A stretch of DNA of 64,000 nt from Sporocytophaga myxococcoides. GTDB taxonomy: Bacteria; Bacteroidota; Bacteroidia; Cytophagales; Cytophagaceae. The stretch is taken from contig NZ_BBLT01000002.1 of NCBI RefSeq assembly GCF_000775915.1, forward strand, positions 124,001 to 188,000, written 5' to 3'. Each line of letters opens with the position of its first letter. Within the stretch, counting starts at the first letter, position 1. This document shows, in pieces, positions 54,447 through 63,199 of this stretch. Position numbers and translations under genes: made by a program. A model generated the notes under the pieces. It had not been told where the DNA came from. It did no database searches and saw only the letters and a list, made by a program, of their open reading frames with translations.

Positions 54447-54818
54447 TTTTATTCAAAACATTTTGCTTTGCAATGCGCAGAGGTTATTACAAAGCTATTT
54501 TTAATGGATACTGACTATTTTTTTATTTCAGCAGTAATTAAACAGGCTGAAAGCAAAAGTCTAAATAATTTATAATAGAAATATTTTACAAAGATGGCTA
54601 ACAAAATTCAAACAACTGATCTTAAATTATTCAATTGTTAAATTAAGAGGACTCAGCTCTTCATTAGTCAAAGTTTTTCTTTCCGGATAGTAAATTTATC
54701 GATAATATTTCATTATTACTCTGATTTACTTCAAAGTGGTTTTATCAATTAGTATTAATTTTGCATTTTGCCATATTATATTTATCGATAATTATTCATT
54801 TCTTCCTGAATTGCCTTA
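54447..54818. other. 372-base divergent spacer between glycosyltransferase genes
   Basis: AT-rich with no gene. The only notable item is the -7-like box at 54756. It should hold promoters for both directions. Confidence 0.45.
54756..54763 (+). promoter_or_regulatory. Possible -7 box upstream of the 54819 gene
   Basis: TAATTTTG fits TAnnTTTG exactly and lies 55 bases before the start codon. A TTTG box at the usual distance upstream is absent. Confidence 0.28.
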
Positions 54819-55799
54819 ATGTTTAGATATTTAAGCGTTATTATTCCCAATTATTATGGTGCAGAATTGCTTCAGCAATTTTTGCCATCTGTTCTTCATG
54901 CCTTAGAGAATTATCAGGGGCAATGGGAGCTGGTAATTGTAGACGATAAGTCTAAAGATGCAAGTATTGAGGTTATTAAAATGTTTTGCCAGAGAGATGA
55001 GCGTATTTCTCTTATTGTCCATGAGGTCAACAAGGGGTTTTCTGCTACCTGTAATTCCGGCGCTGCTGCTGCAAGAGGAGAAATAATCTTTTTCCTCAAC
55101 AATGATGTAGAGCTTAGAGAAGATTTCTTTTCGGGGTTTAATAAATATTTTGACAAACCGGAAACGTTTGCAGTGACGGTTGGCGGGTATAGTTTTATTG
55201 ACCGCAAACCTCTTGATGGGCTTAAGCTAATTAATTGGAAGAGAGGGTTTCCCAGGGTGACGGAAAATATTTTCCGCGAACAGTTGGATCCTGAAAAAAC
55301 TGATATGTTTGAATCGGGAGGTGTGCAAGGAGCTTATTTTTTTGCAGATGCAAATAAATTCAGACAGCTCAAAGGTTTTGATGAATTGTTTTCGCCTTAT
55401 TTATTTGAGGAAACGGACCTTGGATACAGAGCATTAAAACGAGGCTGGAAGATTTACTTTGACCCTGACAGTATTGCTTTTCATAATGTCAGCTCTACGC
55501 TCACTAAACAGAGCAGTGATTTTAAACGTACAGTCGACATAAGAAATAAAGTTATTTTTATCTGGAAAAATATAAACACTCCCGGACTTCTGTTTGGAAA
55601 TGTTATATTCCTGATCATAAAGTTAATCTCTCTTAACCGATTTTACTGGAAAGCTATAATTAAAGTGTTCAGGCTGAAAGATCAGATCCTGGAAAAAAGA
55701 AAAGAAGAAGCTAAATATTTTAAAGTCTCAGACAGGACCATTCTTCAAAAATTCTCATCCAAAAATAAAAATGCAGAGTACTCCAAAAGAAATTTCTGA
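54819..55799 (+). CDS. Family 2 glycosyltransferase
   Basis: A 326-residue GT-A enzyme: LSVIIPNYYGAELLQQFLPS, VDDKSKDAS, NKGFSATCNSGAAAARGEI and the acidic site FLNNDVEL, then FEETDLGYRALKRGW as the base region. A hydrophobic segment near residue 260 (LLFGNVIFLIIKLISL) may tether it to the membrane. This layout is that of rhamnosyltransferase-like GT2 enzymes. It overlaps the following gene by 29 bases, so the two are co-expressed. Confidence 0.88.
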   Translation: MFRYLSVIIPNYYGAELLQQFLPSVLHALENYQGQWELVIVDDKSKDASIEVIKMFCQRDERISLIVHEVNKGFSATCNSGAAAARGEIIFFLNNDVELREDFFSGFNKYFDKPETFAVTVGGYSFIDRKPLDGLKLINWKRGFPRVTENIFREQLDPEKTDMFESGGVQGAYFFADANKFRQLKGFDELFSPYLFEETDLGYRALKRGWKIYFDPDSIAFHNVSSTLTKQSSDFKRTVDIRNKVIFIWKNINTPGLLFGNVIFLIIKLISLNRFYWKAIIKVFRLKDQILEKRKEEAKYFKVSDRTILQKFSSKNKNAEYSKRNF

Positions 55800-56589
55800 A
55801 GTTCCATTCCAGCACCCGATAAAGTTCACTGTAGGTACATTGGTTACAAACAAGCAAGAGTATCAGGTTATGCTTGATTCGTTTGCGAGAGCAGGATTTA
55901 ATGGGTCAAATACAGAATTTCTTTTCTGTGATAATTCTTCTTCAAACAGATTTGACGCCTATTCCGGTTATAATGAAATCCTAAGTAAAGCAAGAGGACA
56001 ATATATCATTCTTTGTCACCAGGATATTGAACTTAATTATGATAATATTTCGATACTCGAAGAAAGGATATGTGCTGTTGAATTGCTTGACAAAAACTGG
56101 GCCGTACTGGGTAATGCCGGAGGGTTGCATCTTAAAATGGTATTCGAAAGAGTTACTTATCCGGACAAAGAGATCATCAGGGGACCATTTCCATCCAAGG
56201 TAAATACATTAGATGAAAACTTCCTGCTGATCAATGCGAGGTCAAGAATTTCATTCAGTGTGGACTTAAAAGGCTATCACTTTTATGGCACTGATATATG
56301 TCTTATAGCTCAGGCCATGGGATACTCATGCTGGGTTATAGATTTTAACCTTCTGCACAAGAGCAGCGGTAATATGAATGAAGATTTTTTTGAGAAGAGA
56401 ACGGCATTTATAGAGAAGTATGCAAAGGCATATCGATGGAGGTATTTAAGAACGACCTGCACAACCTTTTATATCGCTTCGAATGTTGTAGTTGCAAAAA
56501 TGATCAGCACTTCTTTTTTTAAGTTCCTTTTTAAACTTCCACTTAAAATAAGAAGGAAATTTAAAGGCGATTATCTCTTTGATGAGTAA
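55771..56589 (+). CDS. Glycosyltransferase-like protein (GT2-related)
   Basis: A 272-residue protein with FTVGTLVTNKQEYQVMLDSF, EFLFCDNSSSNRFDAYSGYNE and ARGQYIILCHQDIELNYDN, which look like the sugar-nucleotide half of a GT2 domain with DIE in place of DxD. YHFYGTDICLIAQAMGY is at the usual base position. It ends with a hydrophobic and basic tail. The family is a guess from these patterns; the donor is unknown. It follows the 54819 gene with a 29-base overlap. Confidence 0.7.
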   Translation: MQSTPKEISEVPFQHPIKFTVGTLVTNKQEYQVMLDSFARAGFNGSNTEFLFCDNSSSNRFDAYSGYNEILSKARGQYIILCHQDIELNYDNISILEERICAVELLDKNWAVLGNAGGLHLKMVFERVTYPDKEIIRGPFPSKVNTLDENFLLINARSRISFSVDLKGYHFYGTDICLIAQAMGYSCWVIDFNLLHKSSGNMNEDFFEKRTAFIEKYAKAYRWRYLRTTCTTFYIASNVVVAKMISTSFFKFLFKLPLKIRRKFKGDYLFDE

Positions 56590-57137
56590 AACAAAATCTT
56601 TCATTATAACAAGCTTCTATTATTTGTGAAAGTGTTAATACCTGTATTTAAGCTATCATAAGTACTGATAAATTCCGCTTGTATTGTAATAATAAGAATG
56701 AATTTTTAATCTGATGAGAATATTCTGAAGCCTTATATCTATCAAAACCATCATTCTGTGAATTCCATCAAAATGGACAATATCTTTTAAAGGATGAGGT
56801 AAAAGAGATAGAATGATTCTTTATTCTCTATATTTTTGGTATCTGTATAAAAAGGTACAAATGAGTGAAGAGCAGATAGACGGATGTTACTCCTCGAGAA
56901 TTCTGAATCATTGTAGACTGCAAAGCGTTAATAAGAAATATTGTTCAAGTGCTGGAGATCAATACTACAATAGATATGATAAATACGCATGAACACTGAT
57001 CTATGAGTATTATGAAGCGTATTCAGCGGAAAGGAGAACTAAAAGCTTAATTCAAAAAATGAATCATGGAATATAGTATCCTTCTGGAGGTAAGCAGAGA
57101 CAGCGTTAGGATATATTTAAGAATTAATTGATCCCTC
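56590..57137. other. 548-base region with no supported gene
   Basis: AT-rich DNA. One 59-codon frame from ATG 56813 to 56992 (start MILYSLYFWYLYKK) has no recognisable features and is probably chance. No hairpin terminator is seen after the 55771 gene. Confidence 0.4.
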
Positions 57138-57710
57138 ATGACAAACCTGGAAAATAGTATCACATCATATTTTGGAGTTATAGCTCCGGAAGATTTAAAA
57201 ACAATAGTTTCGTTTTTCAAACCGGAGACGATAAAAAAAAATGACTACTTCCTCAAAAGCGGGAAGAGTTGTGATAAGTTGAGTTTTGTACAATCAGGTT
57301 TTTTAAGAATTTTTGTTGAAACCGAAAAAAGGGATGTAACACAATGGATTACCACCCAAGGCTATTTTGTAACAGATTTATCTTCATTCGTTTTGGGCTC
57401 TCCTTCACGCTGGACAATCCAGGCACTAACAGATACGAAGGTACAATCGATCTACAAGGAGGATTACCAAAACCTTAATATGCTGGTGTCTCAGTGGCCT
57501 GTACTTGAAAAACTATTTATTGTACATTGTTTTACCATCATGGAAGATAGGATATTCAGTCACCTTTCTATGACGGCTGAAGAGCGGTACCAGTTTTTCT
57601 TTGAGCATAACAGGGAGCTCTTTAATCAGGTTCCTTTGCAGTACATTGCTTCTATGCTTGGTATGACTCCCGAAACGTTTAGCCGGATCCGAAAAAAAAT
57701 GCAATCCTGA
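57138..57710 (+). CDS. Crp/Fnr family cyclic-nucleotide-binding regulator
   Basis: A 190-residue protein with an N-terminal cyclic-nucleotide-binding fold (ETIKKNDYFLKSGKSCDKLSF, VQSGFLRIFVE) and a short C-terminal helix-turn-helix (VPLQYIASMLGMTPETFSRIRKKM). The residues that bind cAMP are not fully conserved, as in many Bacteroidota members that sense something else. The SRPBCC gene follows after about 100 bases on the same strand and may be controlled by it. Confidence 0.88.
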   Translation: MTNLENSITSYFGVIAPEDLKTIVSFFKPETIKKNDYFLKSGKSCDKLSFVQSGFLRIFVETEKRDVTQWITTQGYFVTDLSSFVLGSPSRWTIQALTDTKVQSIYKEDYQNLNMLVSQWPVLEKLFIVHCFTIMEDRIFSHLSMTAEERYQFFFEHNRELFNQVPLQYIASMLGMTPETFSRIRKKMQS

Positions 57711-57824
57711 TTTTCTTGATATTTATCAAGCCTGAAGTCATGCGAAAACCAGACCTTTGTAGTGTCAGGTTGAACAATATGTTCGGCGCTGTCAATCACA
57801 ATTGTACATGAAAATTTGAAACAT

Positions 57825-58250
57825 ATGGCAAAGGAAATCACAACAGAAATTATTATCAGGTCTACTCCTGATAAGGTATGGTCTATTCTTACCGATTTTG
57901 AAAAGTATCCAACCTGGAATCCTTTTATTACATCTTTAACTGGTAAGATTGAAACAGGAAAAAAAATCAAGGTAAATATTGTCCCTCCCGGTGGTCCTGC
58001 TATGACTTTTAAGCCCACCATACTTAAGAATGTTCCAAGGAAAGAATTAGCCTGGCTGGGAAGTGTGTTCGTAAAAGGATTGTTTGATGGGGAGCATCGT
58101 TTTGAATTGACCGATAATGAAGATGGTACAGTAAGATTTGTACAAAGAGAGCGATTCGAGGGTGTCTTTGTATGGATGTTTAATCCTCAAAAAACGAAAG
58201 ATGGTTTTGAATTAATGAATCGGAAGTTAAAGGCCCTGGCAGAGAAGTAG
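57825..58250 (+). CDS. SRPBCC-domain protein
   Basis: A 141-residue protein of the START/Bet v 1-like fold: ITTEIIIRSTPDKVWSILTDF, YPTWNPFITSLTGKIETGKK and a C-terminal helix GFELMNRKLKALAEK. It forms a hydrophobic pocket for a small ligand or lipid. The in-frame TTG at 57816 adds three residues; the ATG at 57825 is preferred. A perfect hairpin terminator follows at 58341. The ligand is unknown. Confidence 0.85.
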   Translation: MAKEITTEIIIRSTPDKVWSILTDFEKYPTWNPFITSLTGKIETGKKIKVNIVPPGGPAMTFKPTILKNVPRKELAWLGSVFVKGLFDGEHRFELTDNEDGTVRFVQRERFEGVFVWMFNPQKTKDGFELMNRKLKALAEK

Positions 58251-58733
58251 GACAACATAAATAATGCAGGTTATGGACGGAAATTTTAATAGATTTTGAA
58301 TAAAATAGCCCAAAATATACAATGCTTGAATAGAGTTTTTAAAAGCCAGTTGATTTAGAAACTGGCTTTTTCGATTCTTTTTTTTTGAAATTAAATCATG
58401 CTCACATAAGTCCAACAATAATGTCACTTTTTGTCTTTTTATCTGACTAATTTTTTAATTCGACTATTTATTAATTCTCCCTTACTTTAATAATACATGG
58501 AGGTGCATGATAAATAACAAATATTAATACACTTCGTAAATGTAGGTTCACAATATTGTTAATCTGAAATTCTGTGTATTGTAAAATATTATTATAAAGT
58601 CGGGATAAAGTTTCCCAAATTAGTTCTGGTTTAGCTGGGAAAAATCATAAAACTGTAATTTATATTAGTTTTTATATAGTTGCTACTCAATAATTGTATT
58701 AAATTTATCCTTTAAAACTATAACCTTTTTTAT
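58251..58733. other. 483-base spacer with one terminator
   Basis: Apart from the hairpin at 58341 it is AT-rich with no gene. The last ~150 bases presumably carry the promoter of the 58734 gene; no clear consensus box was seen. Confidence 0.45.
58341..58370. terminator. Terminator after the SRPBCC gene
   Basis: AAAAGCCAGT and ACTGGCTTTT pair perfectly around a ten-base loop, followed by T-rich sequence. Confidence 0.78.
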
Positions 58734-60341
58734 ATGAATAAACTAAAGCTTTTAGTAGTATTTTTACTAACAATTCAATTGACATCTTTTGGACAAGTTA
58801 ATTTATCAAAAGATTTTAAGGTAACTGTCAGTCAGCCTTTCCCAGTGATCGATGGGGCAAGTAAGGAATATTTTTCCGACGGAAAAGGCAATGCAATTTC
58901 TGTGAAAACAGACGGAGAAAAGGTGTTCATTCAACGTTTTAATGCTAGTACTATGAAAGAAGTAAGCAGAAAAACTTACGAAGATTTTCCTCCATACAAT
59001 AAAGTACAAAAGGTGATGAAGGTCGGTGATAAATTATTTTATGTATTTAGTTCATTCAACAAAAAAGCCAAGGTAGAAGACCTTTATGCAAGAGAAATAA
59101 ATATGGCGGAGGGGACTTTTCTTAGTCCTAAATTACTCTTTTCTACCAGCTCGGAAGTAACTGTTAGTTCGTACGTAGATGGTATGCCTGGTTTGTTTGG
59201 TGCAGGTGCTATCAGATTTGAAGTGTTAACTTCTTTTGACAATTCAAAAATAATGCTTAGATACAGAACGAAACCTGAAACCAAAAAGGATTCAAAAAGC
59301 TATGATATTATCGGGTTTTACGTATTTGACGCAGCTTTTAATAAACAATGGGGTGGTGAAGCCAAAATGCCTTATACAGAAAAGCAAATGAATAACCTTG
59401 CTTATGCTGTAAGTAAAGAAGGTAAAGCATTTATGCTTGCAGCAATAAATGAGACAAAGGAATTTCAATTGTTGGCGATCAATAAAGATCTTTCTGTGAC
59501 ACCTCACAAAATAGATATTGACGGTAAGTTATTTTTCCAGGAATTTAAACTTCGTGAAGCTGCTGATGGCAATATAACATGCACTGGCTTCTATGCAAAT
59601 GGAATGGATGTAACCGTAAACTGGACGGGCTCAGGAGCACTAAGCTTCAATACAAATGGTATTCTGCACTTTAAGATGGACCAGAATGGAAAAGTTCTCG
59701 AAAAACATGATTATGAATTCCCGTTAGCTTTGATCAATCAGTTTGAGTCAGGAAGAGCACAGGCTAAAAACGCTAAAAGAGAAGGCGAAGGAAAAGCGGG
59801 TATCAATGATGTTAAGATGACGAATCTTGTGCAGGCAGAAGATGGAAGCACAATCATTGTTGGAGAACAACAGTATATCAGGAATGAGTTTGTGGGTACC
59901 AAGCAGACAACTGTATACTATTATGCAGATGTTATTGTAACAAAAATCGATGCAAAAGGAAATCTTGTGTGGATGAAAAAGTTACCTAAAACACAGGTAG
60001 GAACAGTAGGTAAAGGGGGCATGGGTATCCGTTTCATTAAATCTAAAGATGCTGAATATGTATTATTCCTTGATAATATCAAGAATGCCAACATCGGAAA
60101 AGATGATGCTCCTGCTAAACATCAGGATGGAAGAGGCGGATACCTGACAGCATTCAAGATCAATGATGCGACTGGTAACTATGAAAGACACGCTCTTTTC
60201 AATATTGAAGACATTAATGGTGTAGAAGCTTATCAATTCAAGACACCTAGAATATTCGATTCTGCTGATAAGACATTTCTTCTGGAAATTTACTTGAAAG
60301 GCAAACAGGACGGAATGGTTAAAATGGAATTGTTGAAATAG
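58734..60341 (+). CDS. Secreted protein of unknown function, 535 residues
   Basis: Not a family I recognise. It has a clear signal peptide (KLLVVFLLTIQLTSFGQ) and a beta-rich body with repeated four-strand patterns (VMKVGDKLFYVFSSF, KEFQLLAINKDLSVTPHKI, TTVYYYADVIVTKIDAKGNLVWMKKL), which suggests a propeller-like fold. No sorting domain is present at the C-terminus, so it probably stays in the periplasm or is membrane-bound through partners. It is a single gene with a strong terminator at 60361. Confidence 0.72.
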   Translation: MNKLKLLVVFLLTIQLTSFGQVNLSKDFKVTVSQPFPVIDGASKEYFSDGKGNAISVKTDGEKVFIQRFNASTMKEVSRKTYEDFPPYNKVQKVMKVGDKLFYVFSSFNKKAKVEDLYAREINMAEGTFLSPKLLFSTSSEVTVSSYVDGMPGLFGAGAIRFEVLTSFDNSKIMLRYRTKPETKKDSKSYDIIGFYVFDAAFNKQWGGEAKMPYTEKQMNNLAYAVSKEGKAFMLAAINETKEFQLLAINKDLSVTPHKIDIDGKLFFQEFKLREAADGNITCTGFYANGMDVTVNWTGSGALSFNTNGILHFKMDQNGKVLEKHDYEFPLALINQFESGRAQAKNAKREGEGKAGINDVKMTNLVQAEDGSTIIVGEQQYIRNEFVGTKQTTVYYYADVIVTKIDAKGNLVWMKKLPKTQVGTVGKGGMGIRFIKSKDAEYVLFLDNIKNANIGKDDAPAKHQDGRGGYLTAFKINDATGNYERHALFNIEDINGVEAYQFKTPRIFDSADKTFLLEIYLKGKQDGMVKMELLK

Positions 60342-60360
60342 ATATTTGTCATTAAAATGG

Positions 60361-60397
60361 AAGAAAGGGCAGCTCTGAATCAGTGCTGCCCTTTCTT
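60361..60397. terminator. Terminator after the 535-residue secreted protein
   Basis: AAGAAAGGGCAGC pairs with GCTGCCCTTTCTT across an 11-base loop, followed by TTT. Confidence 0.8.
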
Positions 60398-60503
60398 TTT
60401 AAATAGAAATAAAGTTATTCGAAGACTTTGGCTTAGACAATGACTTGAAAACGGATTGAGTAAATTTAGGTGAATAGTAATTAGACAAACTTATTCTAAT
60501 AAA

Positions 60504-61570
60504 ATGTCGTATTTTGCTTCCATTGGTTTGCTTTGCTCAGAGTGGATTTTATTATCAGGGAGTTGCAAAAATGGCGAGCGGTGCTCCGATTGCTGATCAG
60601 ACTATTTCAATTTATATATCTATTTTGAGTACTTCTCCTGATGAATTGTTTTACAAAGAAAGTCATTCAATAAAAACAGATGATGATGGACGTTTCTCTC
60701 TTGTGGTTGGTGAAGGTACTGGATTACAGGGAACGTTCAATGAGATTAATTGGAGAAGCAAGGAAATATGGATACAGACTGAAATGGACGCTGGACAAGG
60801 GCTTGAGGATATGGGTAAGTCAAGGATCCTACCAGTTCCTGTTGCTACCTATGCTTTAAAAGTGGCTTATGATCATAGGATTGGTTTTGCTTTCCAGGAT
60901 AATTTTGACGATATTTTTCCGGTCAAACAGGATCAAACCATCCAAAGGATTATATATCAACATTTCTTCTTACATGTATGATCATGAGCCTGTGCAGATA
61001 ACGATTTCAAATAATCTTCAAGGGTTTACAATTGAGCCGAATAGCTTTACTCAGAAAGCTGGTGATAAATCCAGAGAACTAACCTTAGTCGTTAATAAAG
61101 ATTTTGAACCAGGAGTTTATACCATTCCAATGATTGGTAAATCTGTTTCCGGAAGGGTTGTAACTTCAGAGTTAAAGGTAAGAGTTTTGTCAAGTTCTCC
61201 AAGTAATTATTTTGTTGGAAAATATAACGTTAAAGACGTAATAATTGGTAGCACAGATACTCTTTTTTATGAAGAAAATATTGAAGCAGTTGGCAGTGAT
61301 TCGATAAGATTTACTAATAATGAAGTATTATATAAAGGACACCCTTTGCTTTACAATGTCTTAGCTGGTATAAGCAGTTATGGTCCAGACTTAAGACTTA
61401 GCATTTAAGATCAAGTGTCGGGAGGAGAAGGTGAATCATGGGTAAATGGTGGTTGCTGCCCACAGCATATTAGAAATCTGGATGAATTTACTATATTCTA
61501 TTTTGTTACTTTAAGCATAGCTCCAGGAGTAACTCAGAGCAGACAAGCGACTTTTAGAAGAGTTAAGTAA
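60504..61570 (+). pseudogene. Decayed surface-protein gene with frameshift and in-frame stop
   Basis: Three pieces of one secreted protein. The first (from a poor TTG at 60514) reads LLPLVCFAQSGFYYQGVAK, then ADQTISIYISILS and GRFSLVVGEGTGLQGTF, the start of many Bacteroidota surface proteins. Near 60945-60960 the frame shifts by one and continues LYINISSYMYDHEPVQITIS to a TAA at 61406-61408. The same frame is open beyond it to 61570 (DQVSGGEGESWVNGG, PGVTQSRQATFRRVK). At the 5' end the only ATG (60504) is one base out of frame with the signal peptide, a probable second frameshift. At least two lesions make function unlikely. Confidence 0.78.
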
Positions 61571-61602
61571 TTTGAACCATTATGAGATAATGCGAATTTT
61601 TT

Positions 61603-62361
61603 ATGTCAACCTTAAGAGACAAAGCAAAGAAGAGCAACGCCAGCAAGTCAGACAGGCCTGTACTGATATACCTTGCCATCGGAATAGCAGCTGCTATTTC
61701 AATAGCATTGCGCTGGGTTGATGAAGATCTTTCTGCAAACGTGTTGTCAGAAATCATAGGTGCGGCATTTACACTTTTTGTTATTGATGTGTTGCTTGTG
61801 AAGTCTAAAGCCAAAAGATGGCTTATAGTACAGGAGCATATCGATTACCTGATTGGCAGAACAATCAACAGAGTAAGGGATGGTGTTGCAACGAGAGTGT
61901 TTGGTTTCAAACCTGAGTTTAATCACAGGATGAAAGAGGAAGAAGTGATACTACAAATAAGAAAGCAAAGAGAAAAATTTTTGAATGAACTGGAACCTCT
62001 TTCTGCAGAGAAATTGATCGAGAGGATTGACCTTACATTCTTTAACGCAGATAGCTATCATTACTTTGATGAAAAGGCAGAAGATATCTGGATGCTGATC
62101 AACATGAAGTATTCGGAATATCTTGCTCCTGAACTTGTATCTCTCCTGATAGATCTACATACAAACCTTGTGGATGTTGGTGCTCATATTCGAATGTATG
62201 GTAAAGCAGAGAGATTTCCAGCTGAAAAAGATCATTATCACAATGTTGCATTACTAGGGACTGCAAGAAATTTGAAAGAGATTATTCGTATTGTAATCAG
62301 ATTGAAGGAAGAAGGTTATTCGGATGCTGCGAAGATATTAGGAACCAGGGAAGAAATTTAA
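61603..62361 (+). CDS. Membrane protein of unknown function, 252 residues
   Basis: Not recognised. Two close hydrophobic segments near the N-terminus (VLIYLAIGIAAAISIALRW, VLSEIIGAAFTLFVIDVLLV) are followed by a 180-residue cytoplasmic part that is helical and charged (EEVILQIRKQREKFLNEL, RNLKEIIRIVIRLKEEGYSD). The start at 61603 follows a stop-free AT-rich leader and gives a basic N-terminus. It is a single gene closed by a hairpin terminator. A signalling or scaffold role is possible, with no support from sequence. Confidence 0.7.
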   Translation: MSTLRDKAKKSNASKSDRPVLIYLAIGIAAAISIALRWVDEDLSANVLSEIIGAAFTLFVIDVLLVKSKAKRWLIVQEHIDYLIGRTINRVRDGVATRVFGFKPEFNHRMKEEEVILQIRKQREKFLNELEPLSAEKLIERIDLTFFNADSYHYFDEKAEDIWMLINMKYSEYLAPELVSLLIDLHTNLVDVGAHIRMYGKAERFPAEKDHYHNVALLGTARNLKEIIRIVIRLKEEGYSDAAKILGTREEI

Positions 62362-62375
62362 AACTAATGTTGAAT

Positions 62376-62425
62376 AAAAAAGAGAAGTCTGCAGTTGACA
62401 ACAAAATGCAGAACTTCTCTTTTTT
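62376..62425. terminator. Terminator after the 61603 gene
   Basis: AAAAGAGAAGT pairs with ACTTCTCTTTT, extended inward by CTGCA/TGCAG with a one-base bulge; T-run follows. Confidence 0.75.
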
Positions 62426-62552
62426 AAGTTTGTTGTAAAAAGATGATTTTTAATTTGCTGTAAAACAGTACTTTGTGGAGTATGTCCTATGCTAGAAACT
62501 CATCATGCCTGAATTCTTGTTGTAATCAAGAATAGGTGGAAATGAGAAAATT

Positions 62553-63119
62553 ATGGGAAATATAGGACCAATTTTTTTTGCTGAGGAACAAGAACTTCGG
62601 AACTGGTTTGAGAAAAATTTCAAGAAAAAGAAGGAGCTTTTAATAGGTTATTATAAAGAGGATTCGGAGAAAAAAGGAATCAACATATCTCAATCGATTG
62701 ATCAGGCATTGTGTTTCGGCTGGACTGAGGGAGTGCGTAAATCGCTTGATAAGGAGGAGTATGTAATCCGGTTTACACCAAGGAAACCTAAAAGTATGTG
62801 GAGCCCTGTTCATATCCACAAAGTAGAGGAACTTTTGAAAAAGGGGTTAATGAAGTTTGAGGGAATTGAAGTATTCAATAAGAGACAAGGATGCGATTCT
62901 GGAGTATTTCCCTTTGAAAAGGCTGAGACGATATTGGATGATTTTTTAGAAGAAAAATTTAAGGCAAATAACAAAGCCTGGAGTTTTTTTAATGCGACTG
63001 CTCCTTCCTATAAACGCAAAGTAATTAACTGGATCATGAACGCAGATCAAAGAAGTATTAGAGAAGAAAGATTGGATACTTTGATAAGGGAATGTGAAGC
63101 TGAAAAAATGTTATGCTAA
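62553..63119 (+). CDS. YdeI/OmdA family protein
   Basis: A 188-residue cytoplasmic protein with the pattern of the YdeI/OmpD-associated family: FAEEQELRNWFEKNFKKKKEL, the conserved ISQSIDQALCFGWTEGVRKS, RFTPRKPKSMWSPVH and a late NATAPSYKRKVINWI. The family name comes from a bacteriocin-protection phenotype in enterics; the biochemical role is not settled. It is followed by the DUF72 gene after 80 bases. Confidence 0.88.
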   Translation: MGNIGPIFFAEEQELRNWFEKNFKKKKELLIGYYKEDSEKKGINISQSIDQALCFGWTEGVRKSLDKEEYVIRFTPRKPKSMWSPVHIHKVEELLKKGLMKFEGIEVFNKRQGCDSGVFPFEKAETILDDFLEEKFKANNKAWSFFNATAPSYKRKVINWIMNADQRSIREERLDTLIRECEAEKMLC

Positions 63120-63199
63120 GTATTGTTCAATTCTAGTCCATTTCGTTTAAATATTTATATTGCCAGAATAAATGCAATTACTATTTAACAACAAACTCC

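Noticed and set aside
56813-56992. 59-codon frame beginning MILYSLYFWYLYKK
   Set aside because: No signal, domain or conserved context; plausible as chance in AT-rich DNA, kept only as a note in the region entry.
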